Source: UMGS1002 sp964463325 (lineage in GTDB: Bacteria > Bacillota > Clostridia > Oscillospirales > CAG-272). Taken from it: DNA of 64,000 bases. The stretch covers positions 1 through 64,000 of the forward strand of contig CAYXBY010000001.1 of the NCBI GenBank assembly GCA_964463325.1, written 5' to 3'. Position numbers and translations under genes: made by a program. Positions 51,869 to 58,858 of the stretch are shown in pieces. Below the pieces are notes generated by a model, which saw nothing but the letters and a program-made list of their open reading frames with translations, ran no database searches and was not told the DNA's origin. Each line of letters opens with the position of its first letter. Position 1 is the first letter of the stretch.

Positions 51869-52925
51869 ATTCCCCAAATATGCTGCGGCAGAGCTTGGCC
51901 GTGAACCGCTCCTTGGCTGAAAAATCCATGGCGTCGGAATATATCCGCTCCATTTCAAAATGATATTCCCGCACACCGGCCAGCGCGTCCAGCGCCCCTG
52001 ACAGCATGCTGCTATAGGCTCTGTGCGCGTGCCTCGCCTCCTGGATGTCTGCCTCCGAGGCTGGCAGATTGAGCGATTCCATTGCGACTGGGAAGCAGGT
52101 GCGCCCCTCCGCGTGCTCGCCTTCACCGTCGTCGACGACAGCGGCTACACGATCCCGCTCCAGCAGCACGCCGTCCAGCCGCTCCGGGTCGATGGGGTCG
52201 CGCGATACCATCACCCGCAGCCCGCGCAGTCGTGCCAGCTCAACTAAGCTGTCAAGCAGCCGATGTGCCGTCATAAAGCTGTCCTTGATGATATACAGCG
52301 TCGTCGCCTCGCGCGCGAAGCATTCCGACGTGGCCTGCCCCGTCATACCAACGGCGTTGAGCAGCGCGGTGCTGATCACAAATCCCTCGCCCGGCTCAAT
52401 GCCCGCCAGCATAGATGCAGCATACTGGCGCAGCCCCTGCTCATCGATCAGCTCGCTACCAATGCCGCGTATGACATGGCACATATCGAGACAGCCCGAA
52501 AGCCAGCCATAGGCCTGGCGCCACGCCAATCGCTTGCGTCGCCCCAGCTCGCGCAGCTTGCCGCTGTGCTCACGCAGACACGACTCATCCCAAAAGTCCC
52601 CGAGATTGATCAATTGCTCGACCACGCCGGGCTGCTCAGGCTCCCAGGCGTGCGGTGGGGTGCCATCGATGAAGGCGATAGTGCTGTCGTCTCGGCGCAG
52701 CAATATGCCATCCAGCGATCCGGGGTCAGACGAGCAATAATACCGCCTCGTCGTCCATCCGCGCGCCTGGGCGTAGCTCTCGACCGCTCTCATGAACCGA
52801 CTTTTGCCCGTTCCCGGGCCTCCCTTTATCACAAAAATCCGCTCCGCCGAGCCAAACACCTCGGTGTAGTAATTTGTAAATCCCCGCCCGCTGTTCGAGG
52901 CGGCAAAATAACCATCAACTGTCAT
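51867..52925 (-). CDS. Duplicated P-loop ATPase of the PRK06851 type
   Basis: A 352-residue cytosolic ATPase of unknown role. The first half has a normal P-loop, IFVIKGGPGTGKSRFM, followed by YYCSSDPGSLDGILL and IAFIDGTPPHAWEP. The second half repeats the pattern (LYIIKDSFMTAHRLLDSL, SRDPIDPERLDGVLLER, VAAVVDD), but its P-loop has lost the Gly-Lys-Ser/Thr. It is thus one active and one degenerate copy of the same unit. GGAGG precedes the ATG at 52925. The upstream open frame (to 53162) crosses a terminator and hairpins and is not coding. It lies downstream of spoIIIAH; any sporulation role is inference from position. Confidence 0.8.
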   Translation of the reverse strand: MTVDGYFAASNSGRGFTNYYTEVFGSAERIFVIKGGPGTGKSRFMRAVESYAQARGWTTRRYYCSSDPGSLDGILLRRDDSTIAFIDGTPPHAWEPEQPGVVEQLINLGDFWDESCLREHSGKLRELGRRKRLAWRQAYGWLSGCLDMCHVIRGIGSELIDEQGLRQYAASMLAGIEPGEGFVISTALLNAVGMTGQATSECFAREATTLYIIKDSFMTAHRLLDSLVELARLRGLRVMVSRDPIDPERLDGVLLERDRVAAVVDDGEGEHAEGRTCFPVAMESLNLPASEADIQEARHAHRAYSSMLSGALDALAGVREYHFEMERIYSDAMDFSAKERFTAKLCRSIFGE

Positions 52926-52943
52926 TGATCCCTCCTGAAAAAT

Positions 52944-52974
52944 AAAAATCGGAAGCCTGAACTTCCGATTTTTT
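52944..52974. terminator. Bidirectional hairpin between spoIIIAH and the ATPase gene
   Basis: 12-bp stem AAAAATCGGAAG / CTTCCGATTTTT with a 6-nt loop. In the minus direction its T-run runs directly into the AGGAGG of the ATPase gene, so it both ends the spoIIIA operon and stands where it could control the next gene. Confidence 0.8.
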
Positions 52975-53172
52975 GACTTTGTGATGTGCGGCGGCGCCGC
53001 ATGGCGTTTTGAGGCTTGCAGCCTCGGGGCGGTGTGAAGTATTGCACACTTCAGCGCTGTGAAAGTGGCCCCTTCATGGCCGTGGCTACGTCCGTCAAGG
53101 TCAAAACTATCTTCCAAAGAGCGATGAAGCGCGCAGCATTTCACTTGCGTCGAAGCATGCAATACCTCTTCC
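52975..53172. repeat. Gene-free hairpin-rich spacer after spoIIIAH
   Basis: About 200 bp with several short inverted repeats: GCGGCGGCGCCGC, GAGGCTTGCAGCCTC, GTGTGAAGTATTGCACAC-like pairs and GGCC-rich arms. No ribosome binding site or conserved frame is visible. The phrase GCTTGCAGCCTC recurs in similar form near 18760 (GCTTGTAGCCTC), hinting at a dispersed extragenic element. Confidence 0.45.
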
Positions 53173-53748
53173 CTACTTCTGCACTATCTTGACATTCGCC
53201 GGCGTGATGCCAGACTGGTCGTAGACGATCTCGTTTATGATAGCGATATCGCTTTGAGTCAGCTTGTCGGCCTTGACAACGACGTTCACCGTCCCCGAGC
53301 TGATAACTGCCACGCACTGCTCAAAGCCCTTGGCTACGACCAATGTCTCAATGTTGGACTCCGCCTCCATGTCCTTGGCAATCTGACTGATATCGGCGAG
53401 CGCCTGCGTTTTGGTGGCCTCGTCAGATTTTGCGCTGTCGACCACCGCCTGAAGCACCTCCAGCGCCTCATCACGGGCACGAGCGCGGCTGACCTGCGTC
53501 GACGAGAAGAAGCTGTCGACCGAGGCGTTGCCGCTGTCGACCGAGGCCGGCGTTGTGCCCGCAGCGTCCGAGCTGCCCATGCCGGCGCTGGCACTGTAAT
53601 CAAAGCCGTCGTCTCGCCCCGCAAATATTGCCCAGTTAAGTACCACCGCCACGCCGATCAGCAGGACGACGCCCGCAATAATAAGATTCCGCTTGCCCAC
53701 GCGCTCCACAAATCGCTTTGCCGGCGAGCTTTCCTGTTCGTAAACCAT
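53173..53748 (-). CDS. spoIIIAH: Stage III sporulation protein AH
   Basis: 191 residues. One N-terminal membrane span (NLIIAGVVLLIGVAVVLNW), a Ser/Asp/Ala-rich linker, then the YscJ/FliF-like ring-building domain (CVAVISSGTVNVVVKADKL, IINEIVYDQSGITPANVKI). It forms the mother-cell ring that meets SpoIIQ. GGAGG precedes the ATG. It is the last gene of the operon. Confidence 0.93.
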   Translation of the reverse strand: MVYEQESSPAKRFVERVGKRNLIIAGVVLLIGVAVVLNWAIFAGRDDGFDYSASAGMGSSDAAGTTPASVDSGNASVDSFFSSTQVSRARARDEALEVLQAVVDSAKSDEATKTQALADISQIAKDMEAESNIETLVVAKGFEQCVAVISSGTVNVVVKADKLTQSDIAIINEIVYDQSGITPANVKIVQK

Positions 53749-53820
53749 CTCAAATACCTCCAGATGCTTTTGTTTTTTGTTGTGTTACATTATATTACGC
53801 ACCGCCGGGCAATATGCCCG

Positions 53821-54318
53821 TTATGTGCCTGTGACATAAATTTTATTTGAACCTATATTGTATGCCGCGCTCAGCAGCGCCGTCAGTCGGCGCACGACCT
53901 CGGGCTCCGACCCGCCGCGGCACACCACGCCGATACCGCTGATGCGCGGCAGCAGCTCGGTCAGATACACTGCCTGCTCCGAGCTGCCGTTGCCGACGGT
54001 GACATACTTCACCTGCCCCGATGCGCCGCCAAGCTCGGACTTTGTGTCCGTCGCATAGACAAATTCATAGCCACACTCAAGACTTACCGCCACGCTGACA
54101 TCCGAAACGCCCTCCACTCGGCTGCAAAGCGCGGCTATCTCACGTCGCAGCTGCTCAGTGTAGTCCTCCAGCTGCTCGTGTCGACTGGACGCCGCCTCAG
54201 TGCACGAGGTGTCGGTATCTGCGTCACCGGAGCCGCCGAGACACAGCAGCACCCCGCCCAGCGCCAAAAGCCCCACAAGCATCAGTTTGCGGTCAAGCCG
54301 CCATTTGCTTTTTTGCAA
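53821..54318 (-). CDS. spoIIIAG: Stage III sporulation protein AG
   Basis: 165 residues. N-terminal membrane span (KLMLVGLLALGGVLLCLGG), coiled linker, then the ring-building motif (SRVEGVSDVSVAVSLECG, LLPRISGIGVVCRGGSEP). It forms the large 30-fold ring in Bacillus. The start is a TTG at 54318 behind GGTGGTGA. A 72-bp gap lies before spoIIIAH. Confidence 0.92.
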   Translation of the reverse strand: MQKSKWRLDRKLMLVGLLALGGVLLCLGGSGDADTDTSCTEAASSRHEQLEDYTEQLRREIAALCSRVEGVSDVSVAVSLECGYEFVYATDTKSELGGASGQVKYVTVGNGSSEQAVYLTELLPRISGIGVVCRGGSEPEVVRRLTALLSAAYNIGSNKIYVTGT

Positions 54319-54331
54319 TAGTTATCACCAC

Positions 54332-54820
54332 CTATCCGGTTACTGTACAGCGGCAGCCCAGCAGCTCGCCGATGTACGCTTCTATCTCGTAAGGGTCGCG
54401 CAGCAGGGCTCCGCCGGACAGTATGACCGTCACGCTGTCAACATACAGCTCCCCATCACGCTCGCCGAGCACCGCGCTGACGTGACACTGCTCAAGTGGT
54501 ATGTCATAGCGCTCGCAAATGTGCCCGCGCAGCGATCCCGACGCGTTGTCGGCGCCGTATCGCAAAAGCTGCTCGATATATTGCTGCTCATATTGCTCCT
54601 CGGCCTGCTCGCGGTCGAACATACCTGACAATCCGTCGCCCAGCTGCTCAAGGCCGGCCATAAGCTCGCCCAGCGGCGCGACAAGCACGCACAAAACACA
54701 CAGCGCTCCCAAAAAGCAGACCGTCCGTCGCGTCCCGCCGCCCTCGCCCTCGGGCACCAGCGCCCCTATCGCCCCAACGACCAGCGCCGCCGCCACCACG
54801 CTCAAAAGATACCCGCTCAT
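54332..54820 (-). CDS. spoIIIAF: Stage III sporulation protein AF
   Basis: 162 residues with two N-terminal membrane segments (YLLSVVAAALVVGAIGALV and the VCFLGALCVLCVLVAPLG stretch), then a soluble domain (LSGGALLRDPYEIEAYIGEL). The ATG at 54820 overlaps the spoIIIAE stop by 4 bp. Confidence 0.88.
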   Translation of the reverse strand: MSGYLLSVVAAALVVGAIGALVPEGEGGGTRRTVCFLGALCVLCVLVAPLGELMAGLEQLGDGLSGMFDREQAEEQYEQQYIEQLLRYGADNASGSLRGHICERYDIPLEQCHVSAVLGERDGELYVDSVTVILSGGALLRDPYEIEAYIGELLGCRCTVTG

Positions 54821-55968
54821 ACCGCCACCCACGCTGCCGACGTCCGCGCCAGCAGCGTCAGCGAGAAGATGAGCATGACCGAGCAGGCACATATCACAGC
54901 CAAAAGGTAGCCCCAGACGCTGACCAGCTCCGACAGCACGCCCGCCTCCTCACCGCAGCCCAGCAGCCGCGCCGCAGTCCCCGACGCCATCAGCGCCAGC
55001 CGCGTCAGCAGCACCGAGATCAGCGTCGGCAGAATCAGCAGCACTATCACGACTATCCCCATCACGCCGACGCTGGCGCGTATATATTTGACGCTGCCCG
55101 CGACCGTCCGCAGGCTCTCGCCCAGCGCGCTGCCGACGACGGGAATAAAATTGCCCGCCATATATTTCGCCGTTCTGGCGCTCAGACTGTCGGCGGCCGA
55201 CGCCAACGTCGATTGTGCACCCAGCACCGCCATCATGAGCATCATCACAAGCCCAATGACAAATGTAAAGCATTTCTTGACTGCCGCCGCTATTCCGCGC
55301 ATATCGACCGACGGCGAAAGCGCCGAGGCCATGGCCAGCGCCGTGCACAGCACCGCGACCGGTATCACGCAACGGCTGCAAACATTCTCGCAGACCGTCA
55401 TAAAAAACACCATTGACGCATTATTCGCCGCCGCGCTTGCCACATTGCCGCCCATGGTGTAAAACGTCCCCATCAGCGGCAGCATGGCGTCCGCAAGCAG
55501 GTTGAGCCGCTCCAAGGACGCTGTCACCAGCCGCAGCTGCTCATATTGCGTTGATATTATGGCGCCCAGCACCGCCGTCACCGTGCACAGCTTGACCGCG
55601 GCGCTCAGTGAAGACGACCTCGACAGCGTATTCAGCGACCGCAGCAGCGCCGAGAGCAGCAGTATCACCAGCAGTGTCGCGAAAAGCCGCAGCGCCCCGC
55701 CAAGTCGGACGCCGAGCAGCTGAGCGATACATGAAATTATGTATTCAAGGCTGCTCATCTGCTCAGCCGCACCGTGCAGCTGCGCCGGATCGTCCGAAAA
55801 CACGCCCTCCGGCAGTAGCTCGGCGATGTCGTCGGGCACACCGTCCAGCAGCTGCTCATATTGCTCGCCATAGGCGTCGTAATTGACTGCGGCGGCGGGC
55901 AGCTTGAGCGCGGCGACCAGCACCGCTACCGCACAAACGGTCAAAATGACAGCTATCGCTCTCCGCAT
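54817..55968 (-). CDS. spoIIIAE: Stage III sporulation protein AE
   Basis: 383 residues. Signal-like N-terminus (AIAVILTVCAVAVLVAAL), an extracytoplasmic segment, then a polytopic membrane domain typical of SpoIIIAE (TLVMSA-like LFATLLVILLLSALL, KYMAGNFIPVVGSALGESL). It is a membrane component of the SpoIIIA-SpoIIQ channel. GAGGTGAGGG precedes the ATG. Confidence 0.93.
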   Translation of the reverse strand: MRRAIAVILTVCAVAVLVAALKLPAAAVNYDAYGEQYEQLLDGVPDDIAELLPEGVFSDDPAQLHGAAEQMSSLEYIISCIAQLLGVRLGGALRLFATLLVILLLSALLRSLNTLSRSSSLSAAVKLCTVTAVLGAIISTQYEQLRLVTASLERLNLLADAMLPLMGTFYTMGGNVASAAANNASMVFFMTVCENVCSRCVIPVAVLCTALAMASALSPSVDMRGIAAAVKKCFTFVIGLVMMLMMAVLGAQSTLASAADSLSARTAKYMAGNFIPVVGSALGESLRTVAGSVKYIRASVGVMGIVVIVLLILPTLISVLLTRLALMASGTAARLLGCGEEAGVLSELVSVWGYLLAVICACSVMLIFSLTLLARTSAAWVAV

Positions 55969-55977
55969 ACCCTCACC

Positions 55978-56367
55978 TCACGCCCATCTCAGCAGCTCAC
56001 GAGCCGTGTCGAGCACTGACGAAATGAGCGGCAAGCTAAGCAGCAGTATCTCACACCGTCCCGCCAGCTCGAGGCAGCTCGCTACCGTCCCCTCGCCACA
56101 GTCGCGACACAGCTCAGCTCCGAGCTGCGTCAGCATGGCCACGCCGAACGCCTTGAGCAGCACCTCGACGCCGTCACCCAAGCCCGCGCCCTCCGCCAGC
56201 TGCTCAAAATAGACGCAGAGCGGCGCCAGCAGCCCCAGTATCACCGCCATCAGCACCACGCTGCCGCTCAGCCTGATCGGGATCGCCAGCTCGCCGCGCA
56301 ATTGCCTAACGACCAGCGCCGCCATCGCCGTGATAAGCCCGATGCCGCATATCTGCCAGCTCTCCAT
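55978..56367 (-). CDS. spoIIIAD: Stage III sporulation protein AD
   Basis: 129 residues, with hydrophobic segments near residues 6-20, 30-50 and 105-122; usual length. The start is ambiguous between ATG 56367 (1-bp overlap with spoIIIAC, TGATG) and GTG 56370 (4-bp overlap). Either implies coupled translation. Confidence 0.92.
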   Translation of the reverse strand: MESWQICGIGLITAMAALVVRQLRGELAIPIRLSGSVVLMAVILGLLAPLCVYFEQLAEGAGLGDGVEVLLKAFGVAMLTQLGAELCRDCGEGTVASCLELAGRCEILLLSLPLISSVLDTARELLRWA

Positions 56368-56561
56368 CACAGCCCAAATATGTCGCGCACGCTGTCGAAC
56401 AGCGCGCCGATCTCACCGACCAGCATCAACAGCGCCACGACAATGCCACTGATTATGACCAGCGTTGATTGCTCATCGCGCCCGTATTTTGACAGTATCT
56501 GCGCCGCTGCCGACACCAAAATTCCTACTCCCGCCACCTTAAATATAAGCGAAATATCCAT
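56367..56561 (-). CDS. spoIIIAC: Stage III sporulation protein AC
   Basis: 64 residues and two membrane spans (IFKVAGVGILVSAAAQIL, TLVIISGIVVALLMLVGEI). GGAGGG precedes the ATG. Confidence 0.95.
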   Translation of the reverse strand: MDISLIFKVAGVGILVSAAAQILSKYGRDEQSTLVIISGIVVALLMLVGEIGALFDSVRDIFGL

Positions 56562-56591
56562 TTGTCCCTCCTAATTACCATCGCGCCGCGC

Positions 56592-57065
56592 CTAAAGCAA
56601 CAACAGCGTCAGCAGGGCGCCACCGCAAAGGCACAGCACCATTATCACGCGGCAGCGCCCCGGCAGGCGTGCGCTCTCACTGCGCTGCGCCGTCTCAAGC
56701 GTCGTGACACAGTCGTCAAGCGTGCACTCCAGCGTCTGCCGCGCCCCCATCTCGAGCGCCGCCGCAACGGTCTCAAGCGCCTGAAGTGAGGCCGCGTCAA
56801 GCCATGTCCGTGCCGCCGCGCAAAGCTGACGGGCATCGGCGGGCGGGGCGTTAATGCCACACTTCTCAAACGTTTTATGATCACATCTGCGAATTATCTC
56901 GCCAAACTCAAGGCCGTTTGTTTTGATTTGTGATGCAATATGTCGTGCAAGCGTGCAATAGCCATCCAGACGCTCGAGCCGCTCACGCTCGCGGCAGCAC
57001 AGCTGCCGCCCCAGCATCGCGGATGCCGCCATCAGCATGCCGCCGCCCAAAAGCTCAGCCCACAT
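56592..57065 (-). CDS. spoIIIAB: Stage III sporulation protein AB
   Basis: 157 residues, slightly short for the family (about 170). N-terminal membrane helix after WAELLGGGMLMAASAML, a helical soluble domain, and a C-terminal membrane helix (VIMVLCLCGGALLTLLLL). The fold is GspF-like. The ATG at 57065 overlaps the end of spoIIIAA by 11 bp; the long open frame upstream is only the shadow of spoIIIAA. Confidence 0.9.
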   Translation of the reverse strand: MWAELLGGGMLMAASAMLGRQLCCRERERLERLDGYCTLARHIASQIKTNGLEFGEIIRRCDHKTFEKCGINAPPADARQLCAAARTWLDAASLQALETVAAALEMGARQTLECTLDDCVTTLETAQRSESARLPGRCRVIMVLCLCGGALLTLLLL

Positions 57066-57972
57066 CCGCTGCCTCCGCCGCCGTGACGTCGTATTCATAG
57101 CAAAAGCTGCCCGGCGCACGCGCCAGCCCAACGTAGTATCCAAAGCAGCGTCCGCGGTGCAGCGCCGCCATGCCGGGTCTTGACAGCAGCTCGCGCACGT
57201 CGGCGGCATGTGCGCAGGCCAGCAGCGGCACCCCGCACCCGTGCGCCGCCAGTATCGCGTCGGTCTCGCCGACGCCAATCTCATCGCATACCAGCACCTG
57301 CGCCGCCAGCGTCCGCACCGCCACCTCAAGGCCAAGCGCCTTGGGATAGCTCGCCAGCACGTCGACCAGCAGCTCGGGTGCGTCCAGCCCCGGCGCCAGC
57401 TCGCCGCGGCTGTCGATCACGGCCACACGTCGCGCCTGCGTGCCCGATGCAAGACAGGCCGCGGCGCCGCGCAGCACCGTCGTTTTTCCGACGCCGGGCG
57501 GCGAGTAGACTAACACCCCGCGACACAAGCGCTCTCGCCGCATAAGCTCCGCCAGCTCCTGCCCCACCCCGCGCGGCGCCATTCCAGGGATGCGCACCAC
57601 CACCGTGCCGATGTCGTAAATGCCGGTCAGGCGGTCGCCGTCCAGCGCCGCATGCCCGCATACGCCGATCCGCATGCCGCGATAGCTGATATAGCCCTGC
57701 TTGATGGTGTCGGCATGCGCATATGGCGAGCCGCCGCAGGCGCGATGGATGAGCTCCTCCAGCTCTGCCGCCGTCGCGACATAGTCGAGCGGGCTGTTGC
57801 GCCCGCCGCAGGTTAGCGAGGCTCGCCGCCCGCGGCGGATATGTATCTCCTCAATGCCGACCTCCCCGCGCTCGCGCAGCTCGTCCGACAGGCGATATGG
57901 CAGCAGCTCGAGCACTGCTATCGGCAGCACGGCCACCCCCGACGCGCGACGGTCTATAAGCGTTGTTCGCAT
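57055..57972 (-). CDS. spoIIIAA: Stage III sporulation protein AA
   Basis: 305 residues, the ATPase of the SpoIIIA complex. P-loop VYSPPGVGKTTVLRG at about 175-189; VCDEIGVGETDAIL is the Walker B region; HADTIKQGYISYRGMRIGVCG precedes the core. Of three nearby ATGs, the one at 57972 has GGAGG at proper spacing (8 nt). It is first in the operon AA-AB-AC-AD-AE-AF-AG-AH. Confidence 0.93.
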   Translation of the reverse strand: MRTTLIDRRASGVAVLPIAVLELLPYRLSDELRERGEVGIEEIHIRRGRRASLTCGGRNSPLDYVATAAELEELIHRACGGSPYAHADTIKQGYISYRGMRIGVCGHAALDGDRLTGIYDIGTVVVRIPGMAPRGVGQELAELMRRERLCRGVLVYSPPGVGKTTVLRGAAACLASGTQARRVAVIDSRGELAPGLDAPELLVDVLASYPKALGLEVAVRTLAAQVLVCDEIGVGETDAILAAHGCGVPLLACAHAADVRELLSRPGMAALHRGRCFGYYVGLARAPGSFCYEYDVTAAEAADVG

Positions 57973-57991
57973 CCGCATCACCTCCACCATG

Positions 57992-57999
57992 AATATATG
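57992..57999 (-). promoter_or_regulatory. Possible sigma-E -10 of the spoIIIA operon
   Basis: CATATATT on the minus strand fits the sigma-E -10 pattern CATAnAnT, 19 bp before the ATG. No good -35 stands at 14-15 bp, so this is tentative. In Bacillus the operon is sigma-E controlled. Confidence 0.3.
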
Positions 58000-58060
58000 G
58001 TTTGTCCCGCCGCGATAGAACCCGCAGGACAACTTTTATCCCAAAGTTTTGGGGCGACAG

Positions 58061-58089
58061 TTGACAAGGCACGCTATATGTGGTATACT
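58061..58089 (+). promoter_or_regulatory. Sigma-A promoter, extended -10, of the phosphodiesterase pair
   Basis: TTGACA (58061-58066), 17 bp, TATACT (58084-58089), TGTGG before the -10, about 40 bp upstream of the ATG. Confidence 0.85.
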
Positions 58090-58130
58090 GTAACCACCAA
58101 AATTTGTTTTTGTTTGAAAGGACATTTACA

Positions 58131-58853
58131 ATGAACACCATTAAATTCGACAAGAAAAATGTTAAGGTCGTCGCACATCGCGGCGTCAGCGGACTTGAAC
58201 GCGAGAACACCTGCGCCTCCTTCATCGCGGCCGGCAATCGCTCCTATTATGGCATTGAGACCGATATCCACAAGACTGTCGACGGCAACTACATCATCAT
58301 CCACGACAACGACACCGCACGCGTCGCGCAGGATAAGCTCGAGGTCGAGCAATCCACCTTCCAGACTCTGCGCTCGCTCCAGCTCACCAATCTCTATGAC
58401 GGCACACGCTCCCGCGCCGGCCTCAATCTCCCGACGCTGGAGGAATACATCAGCATCTGCAAGCATTACGAAAAGGACGCCGTACTTGAGCTCAAAAACG
58501 CCTTCACCGAGGACGAGGTGCTCGAGATCTGCGCCAACATTGAAAAGCTGGACTACCTCGACCACGTGGTCTTCATCTCCTTCTCCTACGACAACCTGGT
58601 CTACCTGCGCCGCAAGTACCCCCAGCAGGCAGCGCAGTTCTTAACCTCCAGGTACGATGACAGCCTCATCGACCGCCTCAAGGAGTGGAATCTTGACCTC
58701 GACATCCGCGAGACCGCGCTGACCGCCGAGATCACCGCCACCCTCAAGGCTGCCGGCATCACCGTCAACTGCTGGACAGTCGACGACCCGGCGCGCGCCG
58801 AGGAGCTGGTCGGCTACGGCGTCGACATGATCACCACCAACATCCTGGAGTGA
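58131..58853 (+). CDS. Glycerophosphodiester phosphodiesterase, cytoplasmic
   Basis: A 240-residue TIM-barrel enzyme hydrolysing glycerophosphodiesters to glycerol-3-phosphate and an alcohol. Catalytic and metal residues are in VAHRGVSGLERENT, GIETDIHKTVDG and IIHDND. The end TVNCWTVDDPARAEELVGYG is standard. There is no signal peptide. GAAAGGAC precedes the ATG. The stop is followed at 5 bp by the second phosphodiesterase gene, so both are expressed together. Confidence 0.92.
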   Translation: MNTIKFDKKNVKVVAHRGVSGLERENTCASFIAAGNRSYYGIETDIHKTVDGNYIIIHDNDTARVAQDKLEVEQSTFQTLRSLQLTNLYDGTRSRAGLNLPTLEEYISICKHYEKDAVLELKNAFTEDEVLEICANIEKLDYLDHVVFISFSYDNLVYLRRKYPQQAAQFLTSRYDDSLIDRLKEWNLDLDIRETALTAEITATLKAAGITVNCWTVDDPARAEELVGYGVDMITTNILE

Positions 58854-58858
58854 TCACC

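Noticed and set aside
52926..53162. N-terminal extension of the ATPase gene to 53162
   Set aside because: It would read through a terminator and inverted repeats; the ATG at 52925 has GGAGG and family homology begins there.
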